DNA of 64,000 nt from positions 2,418,001-2,482,000 of the forward strand of contig NZ_CP124620.1 in the NCBI RefSeq assembly GCF_030128875.1, in the 5' to 3' direction. A program made the translations under genes and the position numbers. Within the stretch, counting starts at the first letter, position 1, and each line of letters begins with the position of its first letter. Under the pieces are notes generated by a model. It ran no database searches, was not told the origin of the DNA, and saw only the letters and a program-made list of their open reading frames with translations. Origin of the DNA: Stenotrophomonas sp. BIO128-Bstrain. GTDB lineage: Bacteria > Pseudomonadota > Gammaproteobacteria > Xanthomonadales > Xanthomonadaceae. Below are positions 27,478 through 35,812 of this stretch, piece by piece.

Positions 27478-29055
27478 TCAGCCCTTGGTCTCCGGCGCGA
27501 TCGGGGTCAGCAGCAGGTCCTGGAAATCGAAGCTGAAATCGGTCAGCGACGACACCGCCTGCATGCGCACCTCGCGGACCTTGCCGTCCGGATCCAGGCT
27601 GAAATTCACGAAGGCATCGGCATTGAGAGAGCGGTCGTCCCAGCGCACCAGGAAGGTGTCGTGCTGCCAATGTTCCAGCGTGCCGATCAACTGCGCGGTC
27701 CTGCCGAAGCGCAGGCGCAGTTTGCCGCCCTGCTGTTCAACGAATACGTCGCCGTACCACGCGTCGCGGTAACCGCCCGCGTAGCGTGCCAGCGGCAGCG
27801 ACGGCGTGGACTTCGCATCGCGCGCCGCCTGGTGCCTGGCCCAGCCCTCGTCCGCCTTCTCCTGCGACTTGGCCACGGCGGCCGCATAGGCGGCGACCCA
27901 GTCGGTGGCCGGCGCCTGCAGGTAGGCGTCCAGCGCTTCCATGGTGATTGCGTTGAAGGCGGCACCCACTTCCTGGTTGGTCAGCACCACGATGCCGAGC
28001 TTGTGCTCGGGCACCAGGGTCACGCGCGAGACCATGCCGGGCCAGCCGCCGGTGTGCCAGACCAGCTTCTGGCCACGGTAATCACTCAGGCTCCAGCCCT
28101 CGCCATAACCGGCGAAATTCGGCCGTGCCGCCGCAAGCTGCGGCACGCTCGGCTCGGGCACGACCTGCGGGGTGATCATCTGCCACATCGCCTGCTGGGT
28201 CTTGGCGGTGAACAGCGGCTGGCCGTTCTCCAGCGTGCCCTGGGCCAATTGCACGTTCATCCAGCGCGCCATGTCATGCACGCTGGAATAGATGCCGCCG
28301 GCGCCGGCATTGTTGGACCAGGTCAGCGGTGCGACGGTGCGCAGCTGGCTGAAATCGTACTTGGCATGACCGACCGCGGCGTTGTCGCCGGGCTGCAGGT
28401 GATCAGCGTTGTAACGTGTGCCGCGCATCCCCACCGGGGTGAAGATGTGCTGCTGCAGGAAGTCCGCATAGGTCTGCCCGGACACCTGTTCGATCACCTG
28501 CTGGGCGACCGCGTAGAGAATGTTGTCGTAGGCGTAGCGATCGCGGAACCCGGCCTTGAGCGGCACCTTGCCCAGACGCTGCACCACCTCTTTGTTGCTG
28601 TAGGAGGTGGTCGGCCAGAACAGCAGGTCACCCGCGCCCAGGCTCAAGCCACTGCGATGCGAGAGCAGATCGCGGATCCGCATTTCACCGGTCACATACG
28701 GATCGGACATGCGGAAGCCCGGCAGATGATCGATCACGCGATCGTCCATCTTCAGCTTGCCCTGCTCGGCCAGCAGGTTCAGCGAGGTCGCGGTGAACGC
28801 CTTGGTGTTGGAGGCAATCGCGAACAGCGTGTCGGCCTGGACCGGCGCCGGCTTGCCCAGCTCGCGCACACCGTAACCGCGTTCCATCACGACCTTGCCG
28901 TCCTTGACCACCGCCACGGCGATGCCGGGGATGTCGAACTCGGCGCGGGCCCGTTCGATGGTGGCGTCCAGCCGCTGCAGTTCGGCCGGCACGGCGGCCG
29001 ATGCCAAGGGTGCGCATGCGAGCAGCACGGCGCCTCCGATCCAGGATGTGTTCAA
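27478..29055 (-). CDS. Exported serine hydrolase, class C beta-lactamase / penicillin-binding fold
   Basis: The 525-residue protein has a signal peptide (to about residue 20) and the class C fold with the nucleophile motif SNTK (Ser in IASNTKAFT), the YDN motif (YAYDNILYA) and the late HTGG box, the three landmarks of this superfamily. A C-terminal DUF3471-like domain of about 100 residues follows. The TTG at 29055 is chosen because GGAG lies seven bases upstream and the signal peptide begins there. It is more likely an esterase or peptidase than a resistance enzyme. Confidence 0.85.
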   Translation of the reverse strand: MNTSWIGGAVLLACAPLASAAVPAELQRLDATIERARAEFDIPGIAVAVVKDGKVVMERGYGVRELGKPAPVQADTLFAIASNTKAFTATSLNLLAEQGKLKMDDRVIDHLPGFRMSDPYVTGEMRIRDLLSHRSGLSLGAGDLLFWPTTSYSNKEVVQRLGKVPLKAGFRDRYAYDNILYAVAQQVIEQVSGQTYADFLQQHIFTPVGMRGTRYNADHLQPGDNAAVGHAKYDFSQLRTVAPLTWSNNAGAGGIYSSVHDMARWMNVQLAQGTLENGQPLFTAKTQQAMWQMITPQVVPEPSVPQLAAARPNFAGYGEGWSLSDYRGQKLVWHTGGWPGMVSRVTLVPEHKLGIVVLTNQEVGAAFNAITMEALDAYLQAPATDWVAAYAAAVAKSQEKADEGWARHQAARDAKSTPSLPLARYAGGYRDAWYGDVFVEQQGGKLRLRFGRTAQLIGTLEHWQHDTFLVRWDDRSLNADAFVNFSLDPDGKVREVRMQAVSSLTDFSFDFQDLLLTPIAPETKG

Positions 29056-29166
29056 GCAGTGTCTCCGGTTGCGTGTGGCGGGGGCGTCGAAGGTGCCGAT
29101 GCCCCGGTTTCGCACGATGGTAACGCGGGCCGGATCAGGCTCGCCTGTGCCAGAAGGAGGCCCGCC

Positions 29167-29607
29167 ATGACCGCGCCCGCGCAGACCACCGCTACGATCA
29201 TTCCCTGCCTGCGCTACCGCGATGCACACGCCGCCATTGCCTGGCTGCAGCGCGCGTTCGGGTTCCAGCAACAGGCGGTGTACGCCGAGGGCGATATCGT
29301 GCACCACGCCCAGCTGGTGTATGGCCACGGCATGATCATGCTCGGCTCGGTCGACAACGCCAGCGAATGGGGCCGCTACAGCGTGCACCCCGATGAGGTC
29401 GGCGGCCGCCAGACCCAGACTGCCTGCGTGATCGTGGCCGATCCGGATGCGCATCATGCGCGCGCGGTTGCCGCCGGCGCCCGGATCGTGATCGACATCG
29501 CCGACCAGCCCTATGGCGGCCGTGGCTATGCCTGCCGCGATCCGGAGGGCTACCTGTGGTGGTTCGGCAGCTACGACCCGTGGGCCGGCCACGCGGGCGG
29601 CGCATGA
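29167..29607 (+). CDS. Glyoxalase/bleomycin-resistance (VOC) family protein
   Basis: A 146-residue protein of the vicinal oxygen chelate fold, with two beta-alpha-beta-beta-beta modules; IPCLRYRDAHAAIAWLQRAFGF is the typical first module and CRDPEGYLWWFGSY the end. A strong AGGAGG site precedes the ATG. Its stop overlaps the next gene as ATGA. Substrate unknown. Confidence 0.88.
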   Translation: MTAPAQTTATIIPCLRYRDAHAAIAWLQRAFGFQQQAVYAEGDIVHHAQLVYGHGMIMLGSVDNASEWGRYSVHPDEVGGRQTQTACVIVADPDAHHARAVAAGARIVIDIADQPYGGRGYACRDPEGYLWWFGSYDPWAGHAGGA

Positions 29608-30422
29608 GCGCACCGCCCGGCATCATCCGCACCGGTATCGGCGGCTGGGTCTTCCCGGCGTGGCGTGGTGGCACCTTCTATCCGGCCGGGTTGCCGCAGC
29701 GCGAAGAGCTGGCCTATGCCAGCGAGCAGCTCGGCTGCATTGAAATCAACAGCACCTTCTATCGCGCGCAGAAGCCGGCCATCTATGCACAGTGGCGCGA
29801 ACAGACGCCCGAGGGTTTCCGCTTCTCGGCCAAGGCGCCGCGCACGATCACCCAGACCCATGACCTGACCACCGTCGGCGAACGTGCCGAGCGCTTCATC
29901 GAGGGCATCAGCGCGCTGGAGGACCGGCTGGGGCCGCTGATCTGGCAGTTCGGTGAGAACCATCCGGCCGCCGCGGCCGAGTTCGATGCGTTCCTGGGCA
30001 TGCTTCCGCGCAAGGTTGGCGGCGAGCGCCTGCAGCACGCGCTGGAGGTGCGCAACCCGGCTGCGTGGACACCGGACCTGCTGGCTGCTGCCCGGGCCCA
30101 CGGCGCCGCGCTGGTGTTCAGCGGCTCGGACGATTACCCCAGCTTCGCCGACCCGACCGCGGAGTTCATCTATGCGCGGCTGATGCGCTCACGCGCCAAC
30201 CTGCGTGCCGGCTATCCAGCGCGGGCCATGGAGCAGTGGTGCCTGCGTGCGATGCGCTGGGCGCGCGGCGAGGACAATGCAGACCTGCCCCACCTCGCCG
30301 CCGACGTGCCCGCGCAGTCGCCGCGCGAGGTGTATGTGCTGTTCATTGGCGCCGCCAAGCAGCGCAATCCCGGCGCGGCGATGGCCCTGCGCGACCAGCT
30401 GCGGCAGCTCGGCGGCGGCTGA
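29604..30422 (+). CDS. DUF72 (YecE-like) protein
   Basis: A 272-residue DUF72 protein with a TIM-barrel-like fold; GIGGWVFPAWRGGTFYP and EINSTFYR are conserved family segments, as is the late YVLFIGAAKQRNPGAAM. The function of DUF72 is not established. It is translationally coupled to the VOC-family gene upstream. Confidence 0.9.
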   Translation: MSAPPGIIRTGIGGWVFPAWRGGTFYPAGLPQREELAYASEQLGCIEINSTFYRAQKPAIYAQWREQTPEGFRFSAKAPRTITQTHDLTTVGERAERFIEGISALEDRLGPLIWQFGENHPAAAAEFDAFLGMLPRKVGGERLQHALEVRNPAAWTPDLLAAARAHGAALVFSGSDDYPSFADPTAEFIYARLMRSRANLRAGYPARAMEQWCLRAMRWARGEDNADLPHLAADVPAQSPREVYVLFIGAAKQRNPGAAMALRDQLRQLGGG

Positions 30423-30426
30423 CCGG

Positions 30427-31083
30427 TCACCGCTGCCGGCGGCGCGCCGCGAGCGCCGCATCCAGCCACCACAGCAGGGCACCGGCCACAATGAACACCA
30501 CCGCCACGGCCAGCACATTGCGCGCGACCAAGCCGATGCCCAGCGCGCCCAGGTCCAGGAACGGGTACGGGTACTGTCCGCTGAGCCGCCCGACCAGCAG
30601 CGCCCAGCCCAGGTAAACGATCGGAATCGCCAGAACGCCGGCCAGCCCGCGCCGAGGCAGCCGGCCGTGCGGCCCGGCCAGCCAGCCCAGCAGATACATC
30701 ACGGGCACCGCGTAATGCAGGCCGGCATCGGCCCACCATTGCGCGCCCTGCGGGTGCCACAGCGGACGCAGGATGATCACGTAGATCAACCCGGTGATGC
30801 CGATGAACAGCGCCACTGCCACGCGCGGGACCGGCGCGGCCAGGCCAGTGCGACGGCCGCAGGCCAGGGCAACGCAGACCACGGCCACCCCGATGTTGCT
30901 GAGGATGGTGAAGTAGCCCAGGTAGCGCAGCGTCGCCTCCGCTGCACCCGTGCCGGGGATGCGCAGCAGCAGGTGATACTGCAGCAGCAGCGAGGCAACT
31001 GCGACCACGGCGGTGAGGCCGGCCCAGGCGCGCAGCGCGGGTGGCGTTGAGGGGGCAAGGGAATCGCTTTGCAGAGGTGTCAT
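30427..31083 (-). CDS. Pr6Pr-type integral membrane protein
   Basis: About 218 residues with six hydrophobic segments, beginning AGLTAVVAVASLLLQYHLLL and including YFTILSNIGVAVV and WWADAGLHYAVPVMYLLGWL, the pattern of the Pr6Pr family. The role is unknown. The start at 31083 is preferred because the 17 extra residues of the longer frame overlap the promoter side of the divergent EamA gene. It is convergent with the DUF72 gene, four bases apart. Confidence 0.75.
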   Translation of the reverse strand: MTPLQSDSLAPSTPPALRAWAGLTAVVAVASLLLQYHLLLRIPGTGAAEATLRYLGYFTILSNIGVAVVCVALACGRRTGLAAPVPRVAVALFIGITGLIYVIILRPLWHPQGAQWWADAGLHYAVPVMYLLGWLAGPHGRLPRRGLAGVLAIPIVYLGWALLVGRLSGQYPYPFLDLGALGIGLVARNVLAVAVVFIVAGALLWWLDAALAARRRQR

Positions 31084-31160
31084 GGGCGCAGGATGCCACG
31101 GCCCGGAAAAGATCACGTGGAAGGCGTCCGCCACGTCGCGGCTTGTCGCACAATACGCCG

Positions 31161-32108
31161 ATGCCGATGACCGATACCCGCAGAGCCCTGCTGCAAATCC
31201 ATTTCTGTGTGCTGCTGTGGGGCGTCACCGCCATCCTCGGCAAGCTGATCACCCTGCCCGCCCTGCCCCTGGTGTGGTGGCGCATGCTGCTGGTGGTGGC
31301 CATGCTGGCGCTGGTGCCACGGGTGTGGCGCGGGCTGCGGCAACTCTCGCCGCGATTGGTCGCCGGGTACTGCGGCGTCGGCGCGCTGGTCGCGCTGCAT
31401 TGGCTCACCTTCTATGGCGCGGTGAAACTGGCCAATGCCTCGGTAGCCGCGACCTGCATCGCGCTGGCGCCGGTGTTCACGGCGGTGATCGAACCGTGGG
31501 TGGCCAAGCGACCCTTCCAGTTCCGCGAGCTGGCCTTCGGCATCCTGGTGCTGCCCGGCGTCGCACTGGTGGTGGGGGGCGTTCCCGATGGCATGCGCCT
31601 GGGCGTGCTGATCGGCGCACTGTCGGCATTGCTGGTGGCCGTGTTCGGCTCGCTCAACAAGCGCCTGGTCAGCCATGCCGACCCGCTCACCGTGACCGCG
31701 CTGGAACTCGGCGCGGGCACGCTCACCCTGACCCTGCTGGCGCCGGTGCTGCCCTTCCTGCTGCCGGCGCTGGCCAGCGACCTGTGGGTGATCCCGGACC
31801 TGCACGACGGCCTGCTGCTGTTGGCCCTGGCCGGTCTCTGCACGCTGCTGCCGTTTGCGCTGGCCCTGGTCGCGCTGCGCCACATCAGCGCCTACACCTC
31901 CCAGCTGGTGACCAATCTGGAACCGGTCTACGCGATCCTGCTGGCGATGGTGCTGCTCAGCGAGCAGCGTGAGCTGACGCCGCTGTTCTACGCCGGCGTG
32001 GCGATCATCGTCGGGGCGGTGTTCCTGCACCCGCTGCTCAACCGCCGCCGGAAGGTGCAGCACCCGGAAATCCTGGCAACCTCGGAAGCGCGCAACATCG
32101 CCGATTGA
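31161..32108 (+). CDS. EamA-family (DMT) permease
   Basis: A 315-residue permease with ten predicted helices in two EamA repeats (LLQIHFCVLLWGVTAILGK at the start; ISAYTSQLVTNLEPVYAILLAMVLL in the second repeat). An in-frame ATG two codons later is an alternative start. It is only distantly like the other EamA exporter at 18162. Substrate unknown. Confidence 0.88.
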   Translation: MPMTDTRRALLQIHFCVLLWGVTAILGKLITLPALPLVWWRMLLVVAMLALVPRVWRGLRQLSPRLVAGYCGVGALVALHWLTFYGAVKLANASVAATCIALAPVFTAVIEPWVAKRPFQFRELAFGILVLPGVALVVGGVPDGMRLGVLIGALSALLVAVFGSLNKRLVSHADPLTVTALELGAGTLTLTLLAPVLPFLLPALASDLWVIPDLHDGLLLLALAGLCTLLPFALALVALRHISAYTSQLVTNLEPVYAILLAMVLLSEQRELTPLFYAGVAIIVGAVFLHPLLNRRRKVQHPEILATSEARNIAD

Positions 32109-32157
32109 GCGCGCGTACCGGCCAACACCCGGCACGCCACGGACAGGGCCGTGCGCT

Positions 32158-33228
32158 TCAGTCGGCGCGCAGGACCCGGTTGCGGCCCTCGCCCTTGGCC
32201 CGGTACAACGCCGCGTCGGCCCGTGCCAGGGTCTGCTCGATCGCATCGCCGTGGCGGTGCGCGGCCACCCCGATGCTGATCGTCAACGGCAGGCCCAGTG
32301 GCAGGTCGGCCACCGCCATGCGCAGGAAATCACACTGCAGCTCAGCGGTGGCCAGCGGCGTATCGGGCATCAGCACCACGAATTCTTCGCCACCGTACCG
32401 CGCGGCCAGGCCGTGCCCGGCGAAATGCGCACGCAGCAGCCGGGCCAGTTCGGCCAGCACGTGATCGCCGGTGGCATGGCCGTAAAGATCGTTGACAGTC
32501 TTGAAGTGATCGATGTCCAGCAGGGCGACGGCCGTGGCGCGTGGCTGGCCGTCGGCGTCCACCACCGCCGCTTCCAGCGCAGTGCTCATCGCACGGCGGT
32601 TCGGCAGGCCGGTGAGCGGGTCGGTGCGGCTCTGTTCGGCCAGGTCGGCGTTCTGCTGTTCCAGCAGTTCGTTGTACTCGGCCAGGCGCTGCTCGTACCA
32701 GGCGCGGTCGGTCATGTGCTGCTGTATCTCGTGCGCGTAGCGGCGCAGCTCCATCACCAGCGAGACCTGCCGGGACAACGCGGACAACGCGTCGCGCTGG
32801 CCCGGGCTGAGCTGCCGGGGCGCCGCATCGAACACGCACAGAGTGCCCAGGGGCAGCCCCTCGCTGCTCAGCAGCGGCGCACCGGCGTAGAAGCGGACGT
32901 GCGGGTCATCGACCACCACCGGGTTGTCGAAGAAGCGCGGATCGTTGCGCGCATCCTCGACCACCATCACCTGGTCCGGCTGCAGGATGGCGTGGCCGCA
33001 GAAGGAGATGTCGCGACTGGTTTCGGCGGCCTCCAGCAGCTGGCGCGCCTTGAACCACTGGCGGTCCTGGTCGACCAGGGTGACCGCGCCCATGCGCGTG
33101 CCGCACAACGCCGTGGCGATCGTGACCAGATCGTCGAACGACCGCTCGCGGGGGGAATCCAGGATCTGGTAGCGCTGCAGCGCCAGCAGGCGCTGCGCTT
33201 CGTTGTCCGGCTTGGACGGCTTGATCAT
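32158..33228 (-). CDS. GAF-domain diguanylate cyclase
   Basis: Makes cyclic-di-GMP from two GTP. The 356-residue soluble protein has a GAF domain (about residues 25-160, with the DISFCGHAIL and FYAGAPLLSSEGLPLGTLCV segments of the bacterial GAF type), a coiled linker, and a GGDEF domain (from about 200) with an intact GGEEF active site. The product-inhibition RxxD site five residues before GGEEF is absent, so feedback control should be weak. The GAF ligand is unknown. Confidence 0.93.
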   Translation of the reverse strand: MIKPSKPDNEAQRLLALQRYQILDSPRERSFDDLVTIATALCGTRMGAVTLVDQDRQWFKARQLLEAAETSRDISFCGHAILQPDQVMVVEDARNDPRFFDNPVVVDDPHVRFYAGAPLLSSEGLPLGTLCVFDAAPRQLSPGQRDALSALSRQVSLVMELRRYAHEIQQHMTDRAWYEQRLAEYNELLEQQNADLAEQSRTDPLTGLPNRRAMSTALEAAVVDADGQPRATAVALLDIDHFKTVNDLYGHATGDHVLAELARLLRAHFAGHGLAARYGGEEFVVLMPDTPLATAELQCDFLRMAVADLPLGLPLTISIGVAAHRHGDAIEQTLARADAALYRAKGEGRNRVLRAD

Positions 33229-33296
33229 CGTGGCAGGCAGTAGCGTGTGCCTGCGCAGTCTAGCCCGAGTATCGCGCCATCACGTGACGCACAGCA

Positions 33297-34019
33297 TCAC
33301 CAGTCCAGCTGCTTGGGCAGCAGGCCCTTGAGCTCGGCGTCGGTGAGGTTGCGCCACTGGCCCGGCTTGAGCGCCCCGAGCTTGATGTTGTCGATGCGCA
33401 CGCGGCGCAGCTGGGTGACCCGGAAGCCGAACGCGGCGGCCATCAGGCGGATCTGGCGGTTCAGGCCCTGCTGCAGGGTGATCCGGAACCCGAACTTGGC
33501 CAGCTTGCTGGTCCGGCACGGCAATGTGACTTCGTCACGGATGCGCACGCCGCGGGCCATGCCACGCAGGAACTCATCGGTGACGGCCTTGTTGACCGCG
33601 ACCATGTATTCCTTCTGGTGGCCATTTTCGGCGCGCAGGATCTGATTGACGATGTTGCCGTTGCTGGTGAGCAGGATCAGGCCTTCGGAATCCTTGTCCA
33701 GGCGGCCGATCGGGAAGATGCGCTGCTCGTGGCCGACGAACTCCACGATGTTGCCCTTGACCGAGCTTTCGGTGGTGCAGGTGATCCCCACCGGCTTGTT
33801 CAGCGCGATGTAGACGTGCTTGCGGCCACCGGCCTTCTTGGCTTCACGGGCGCGCAGCGGCTGGCCGTCCACCAGCACCACGTCCTGTTCGCCCACCACC
33901 GCACCGGTACCGGCCGGATGGCCGTTGACGGTGACGCGGCGCTCGCCGATCAGGCGGTCGGCTTCGCGGCGGGAACAGAAGCCGGTATCGGCGATATGCT
34001 TGTTGAGTCGGGTTGTCAT
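33297..34019 (-). CDS. rluF: 23S rRNA pseudouridine synthase, RluF type
   Basis: A 240-residue pseudouridine synthase with an N-terminal S4 RNA-binding domain and the catalytic core containing GRLDKDSEGLILLTSNG, whose Asp is the nucleophile. Overall it resembles E. coli RluF, which modifies U2604 of 23S rRNA; RluB and RluE are relatives, so the exact target is inferred. The start at 34019 (MTTRLNKHIA) is the conserved one. Confidence 0.88.
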   Translation of the reverse strand: MTTRLNKHIADTGFCSRREADRLIGERRVTVNGHPAGTGAVVGEQDVVLVDGQPLRAREAKKAGGRKHVYIALNKPVGITCTTESSVKGNIVEFVGHEQRIFPIGRLDKDSEGLILLTSNGNIVNQILRAENGHQKEYMVAVNKAVTDEFLRGMARGVRIRDEVTLPCRTSKLAKFGFRITLQQGLNRQIRLMAAAFGFRVTQLRRVRIDNIKLGALKPGQWRNLTDAELKGLLPKQLDW

Positions 34020-34075
34020 CGGCCCATTATCGGGCAAAAGGTGGCCGCCGCTGCGTTTTTCCGCGTGCCGGTGGT

Positions 34076-35743
34076 TCAGGCCGGCAATGGATCGCCGGCG
34101 GTCGTGGTGCGTTCGCCGTCGTGGATCTGGTTGCGGCCGTTGCGCTTGGCGCAGTACATGGCGTGGTCGGCCCGGCGCAGCAACCCGGCCAGATCGTCGC
34201 TGCCCGGCTGGAGTACCGCCAGGCCGATGCTGGCCGAGACGGTCAGGCCCGGGATGCCCAGCGTCTGGGTCACCGCCGCCACCTGCTGACGGACCGTCTC
34301 CAGCCGGGCCACGGCTGCGGCATGGCCGGCACCGGGCAGCAGCACCAGGAATTCCTCACCGCCCATCCGGATCACATCGTCATGGTTGCGCACCGAGCCG
34401 CGCAGCGCGCGCGCCACCGCGACCAGCACCTGGTCGCCCACCTCATGCCCGAACTGGTCGTTGATGTCCTTGAACAGATCGATGTCCAGGAAGCCGATCG
34501 CCAGCGCATGCGGCTGCTGGCGCGCGCGTTCCAGGTACTGCGCGAGCAGCCGCAGGCCGGCGCGCCGGTTGGGCAGGCCGGTGAGCACGTCGGTGTCGGC
34601 CAACTGGCGCATTTCATCGCGCTGGCGGCGCAGCCTGCCCAGCCGGAGATTCAGGGCGTAGGCGGCCATCATCAAGAACCAGGTGGCCGACAACTGCAGC
34701 GCTTCGATCCGATAGGCCACCAGCCAGCGCGCGTCCAGCGCGTCGGCCCCGATCATGATCCACCAGGGGGCCAGCGCGGCCAGCCCCGGCAGCGCATGCG
34801 CATCGCCCCGCCACAGCCCCCACAGCCCCGCACCGAGGCACAGCGTGCAGACGACCAGGAAACTGCCTTCCAGCGCTGCCGCCCCGGCGCTCAGCCCGTC
34901 CAGCCCCCAGAGCGGCACGCTCAGCCCGAGCGCGATCAGGCCCCACAGCACGAGGTGCTGGGCCGGACGCGAGCGCGGCCAGCACCGGTCACCGCCGGTG
35001 AGGCGCCACAGGATCGGCAGCAGCAAGGCCTGGCTGAACGCGGTGAGCGCGATCAGCCACCAGGAGGCGCGGTCGTGCACCGGCAACCACGGCTCGGGAT
35101 AGCCGCTCAGCCCGCCAAGCACCGCCTGCCAGAGCACGAACACAATGCAGGCGCCGACATACACCAGGAAAGACCGGTCGCGGGTGGTGGCCCAGCCCAT
35201 CAGCGCAGACAGCGCCAGGGCGATCGCCACGGCGATGCAGGCTGCGCGCACCAGCAGCCGGGCGGTGTCGTTCTGCTGTACCGGACTGGGCGCGCCAAGT
35301 TGGATGGTCGGTACCCAGCGCGGCTTCAGCGGCCGGGTCCAGGACACCACGATCGGCTCGTGATCGCCGGCCTTGGGCACCACCACCAACCCGACCCCGG
35401 CCCGGAAGCGCGAATCGCGCGTGCGGGCATCGTGCATGCTGCCGCAGATCTCGCGGTCGCCATGGCTGATGCGGACCTCGCCGGTGAGGACCCCGAATAC
35501 GTCCACGGCCTGTGGCTTGCCCGACCAGCCGGCGGCGGGCGCCGGGATCGAGAGCACTTCCTGGTGGCGTGCCAGTACATCCGGCGCGCAGGCGCGCTGC
35601 GGCGTCACCTCATCGGTGGCCCCGCCCAGCAACAGGAAGTCCTGCCCCACGCGCGGCGCCGCCTGCAGGCTCCAAGGCAACAGCCACAGCAGCACCAGCG
35701 CGAACGCCATCCACCCGATTGAGTCACCGCCCCCGTTGCTCAC
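34076..35743 (-). CDS. Membrane-bound diguanylate cyclase
   Basis: The 555-residue protein has a signal peptide, a periplasmic domain of about 130 residues, seven or so transmembrane helices (about residues 165-365) and a cytoplasmic GGDEF domain with an intact GGEEF site. An RNHD inhibitory (RxxD) site lies exactly five residues before GGEEF, so the enzyme should be product-inhibited, unlike the soluble GAF cyclase nearby. The layout is like the 7TM sensor cyclases. Confidence 0.9.
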   Translation of the reverse strand: MSNGGGDSIGWMAFALVLLWLLPWSLQAAPRVGQDFLLLGGATDEVTPQRACAPDVLARHQEVLSIPAPAAGWSGKPQAVDVFGVLTGEVRISHGDREICGSMHDARTRDSRFRAGVGLVVVPKAGDHEPIVVSWTRPLKPRWVPTIQLGAPSPVQQNDTARLLVRAACIAVAIALALSALMGWATTRDRSFLVYVGACIVFVLWQAVLGGLSGYPEPWLPVHDRASWWLIALTAFSQALLLPILWRLTGGDRCWPRSRPAQHLVLWGLIALGLSVPLWGLDGLSAGAAALEGSFLVVCTLCLGAGLWGLWRGDAHALPGLAALAPWWIMIGADALDARWLVAYRIEALQLSATWFLMMAAYALNLRLGRLRRQRDEMRQLADTDVLTGLPNRRAGLRLLAQYLERARQQPHALAIGFLDIDLFKDINDQFGHEVGDQVLVAVARALRGSVRNHDDVIRMGGEEFLVLLPGAGHAAAVARLETVRQQVAAVTQTLGIPGLTVSASIGLAVLQPGSDDLAGLLRRADHAMYCAKRNGRNQIHDGERTTTAGDPLPA

Positions 35744-35812
35744 ACCTGCGTCCTGCCCGCCCGTGTTCGTCCGCGCACACCGTGTCCGGAACCGTCGGCG
35801 GCGATTATCGCA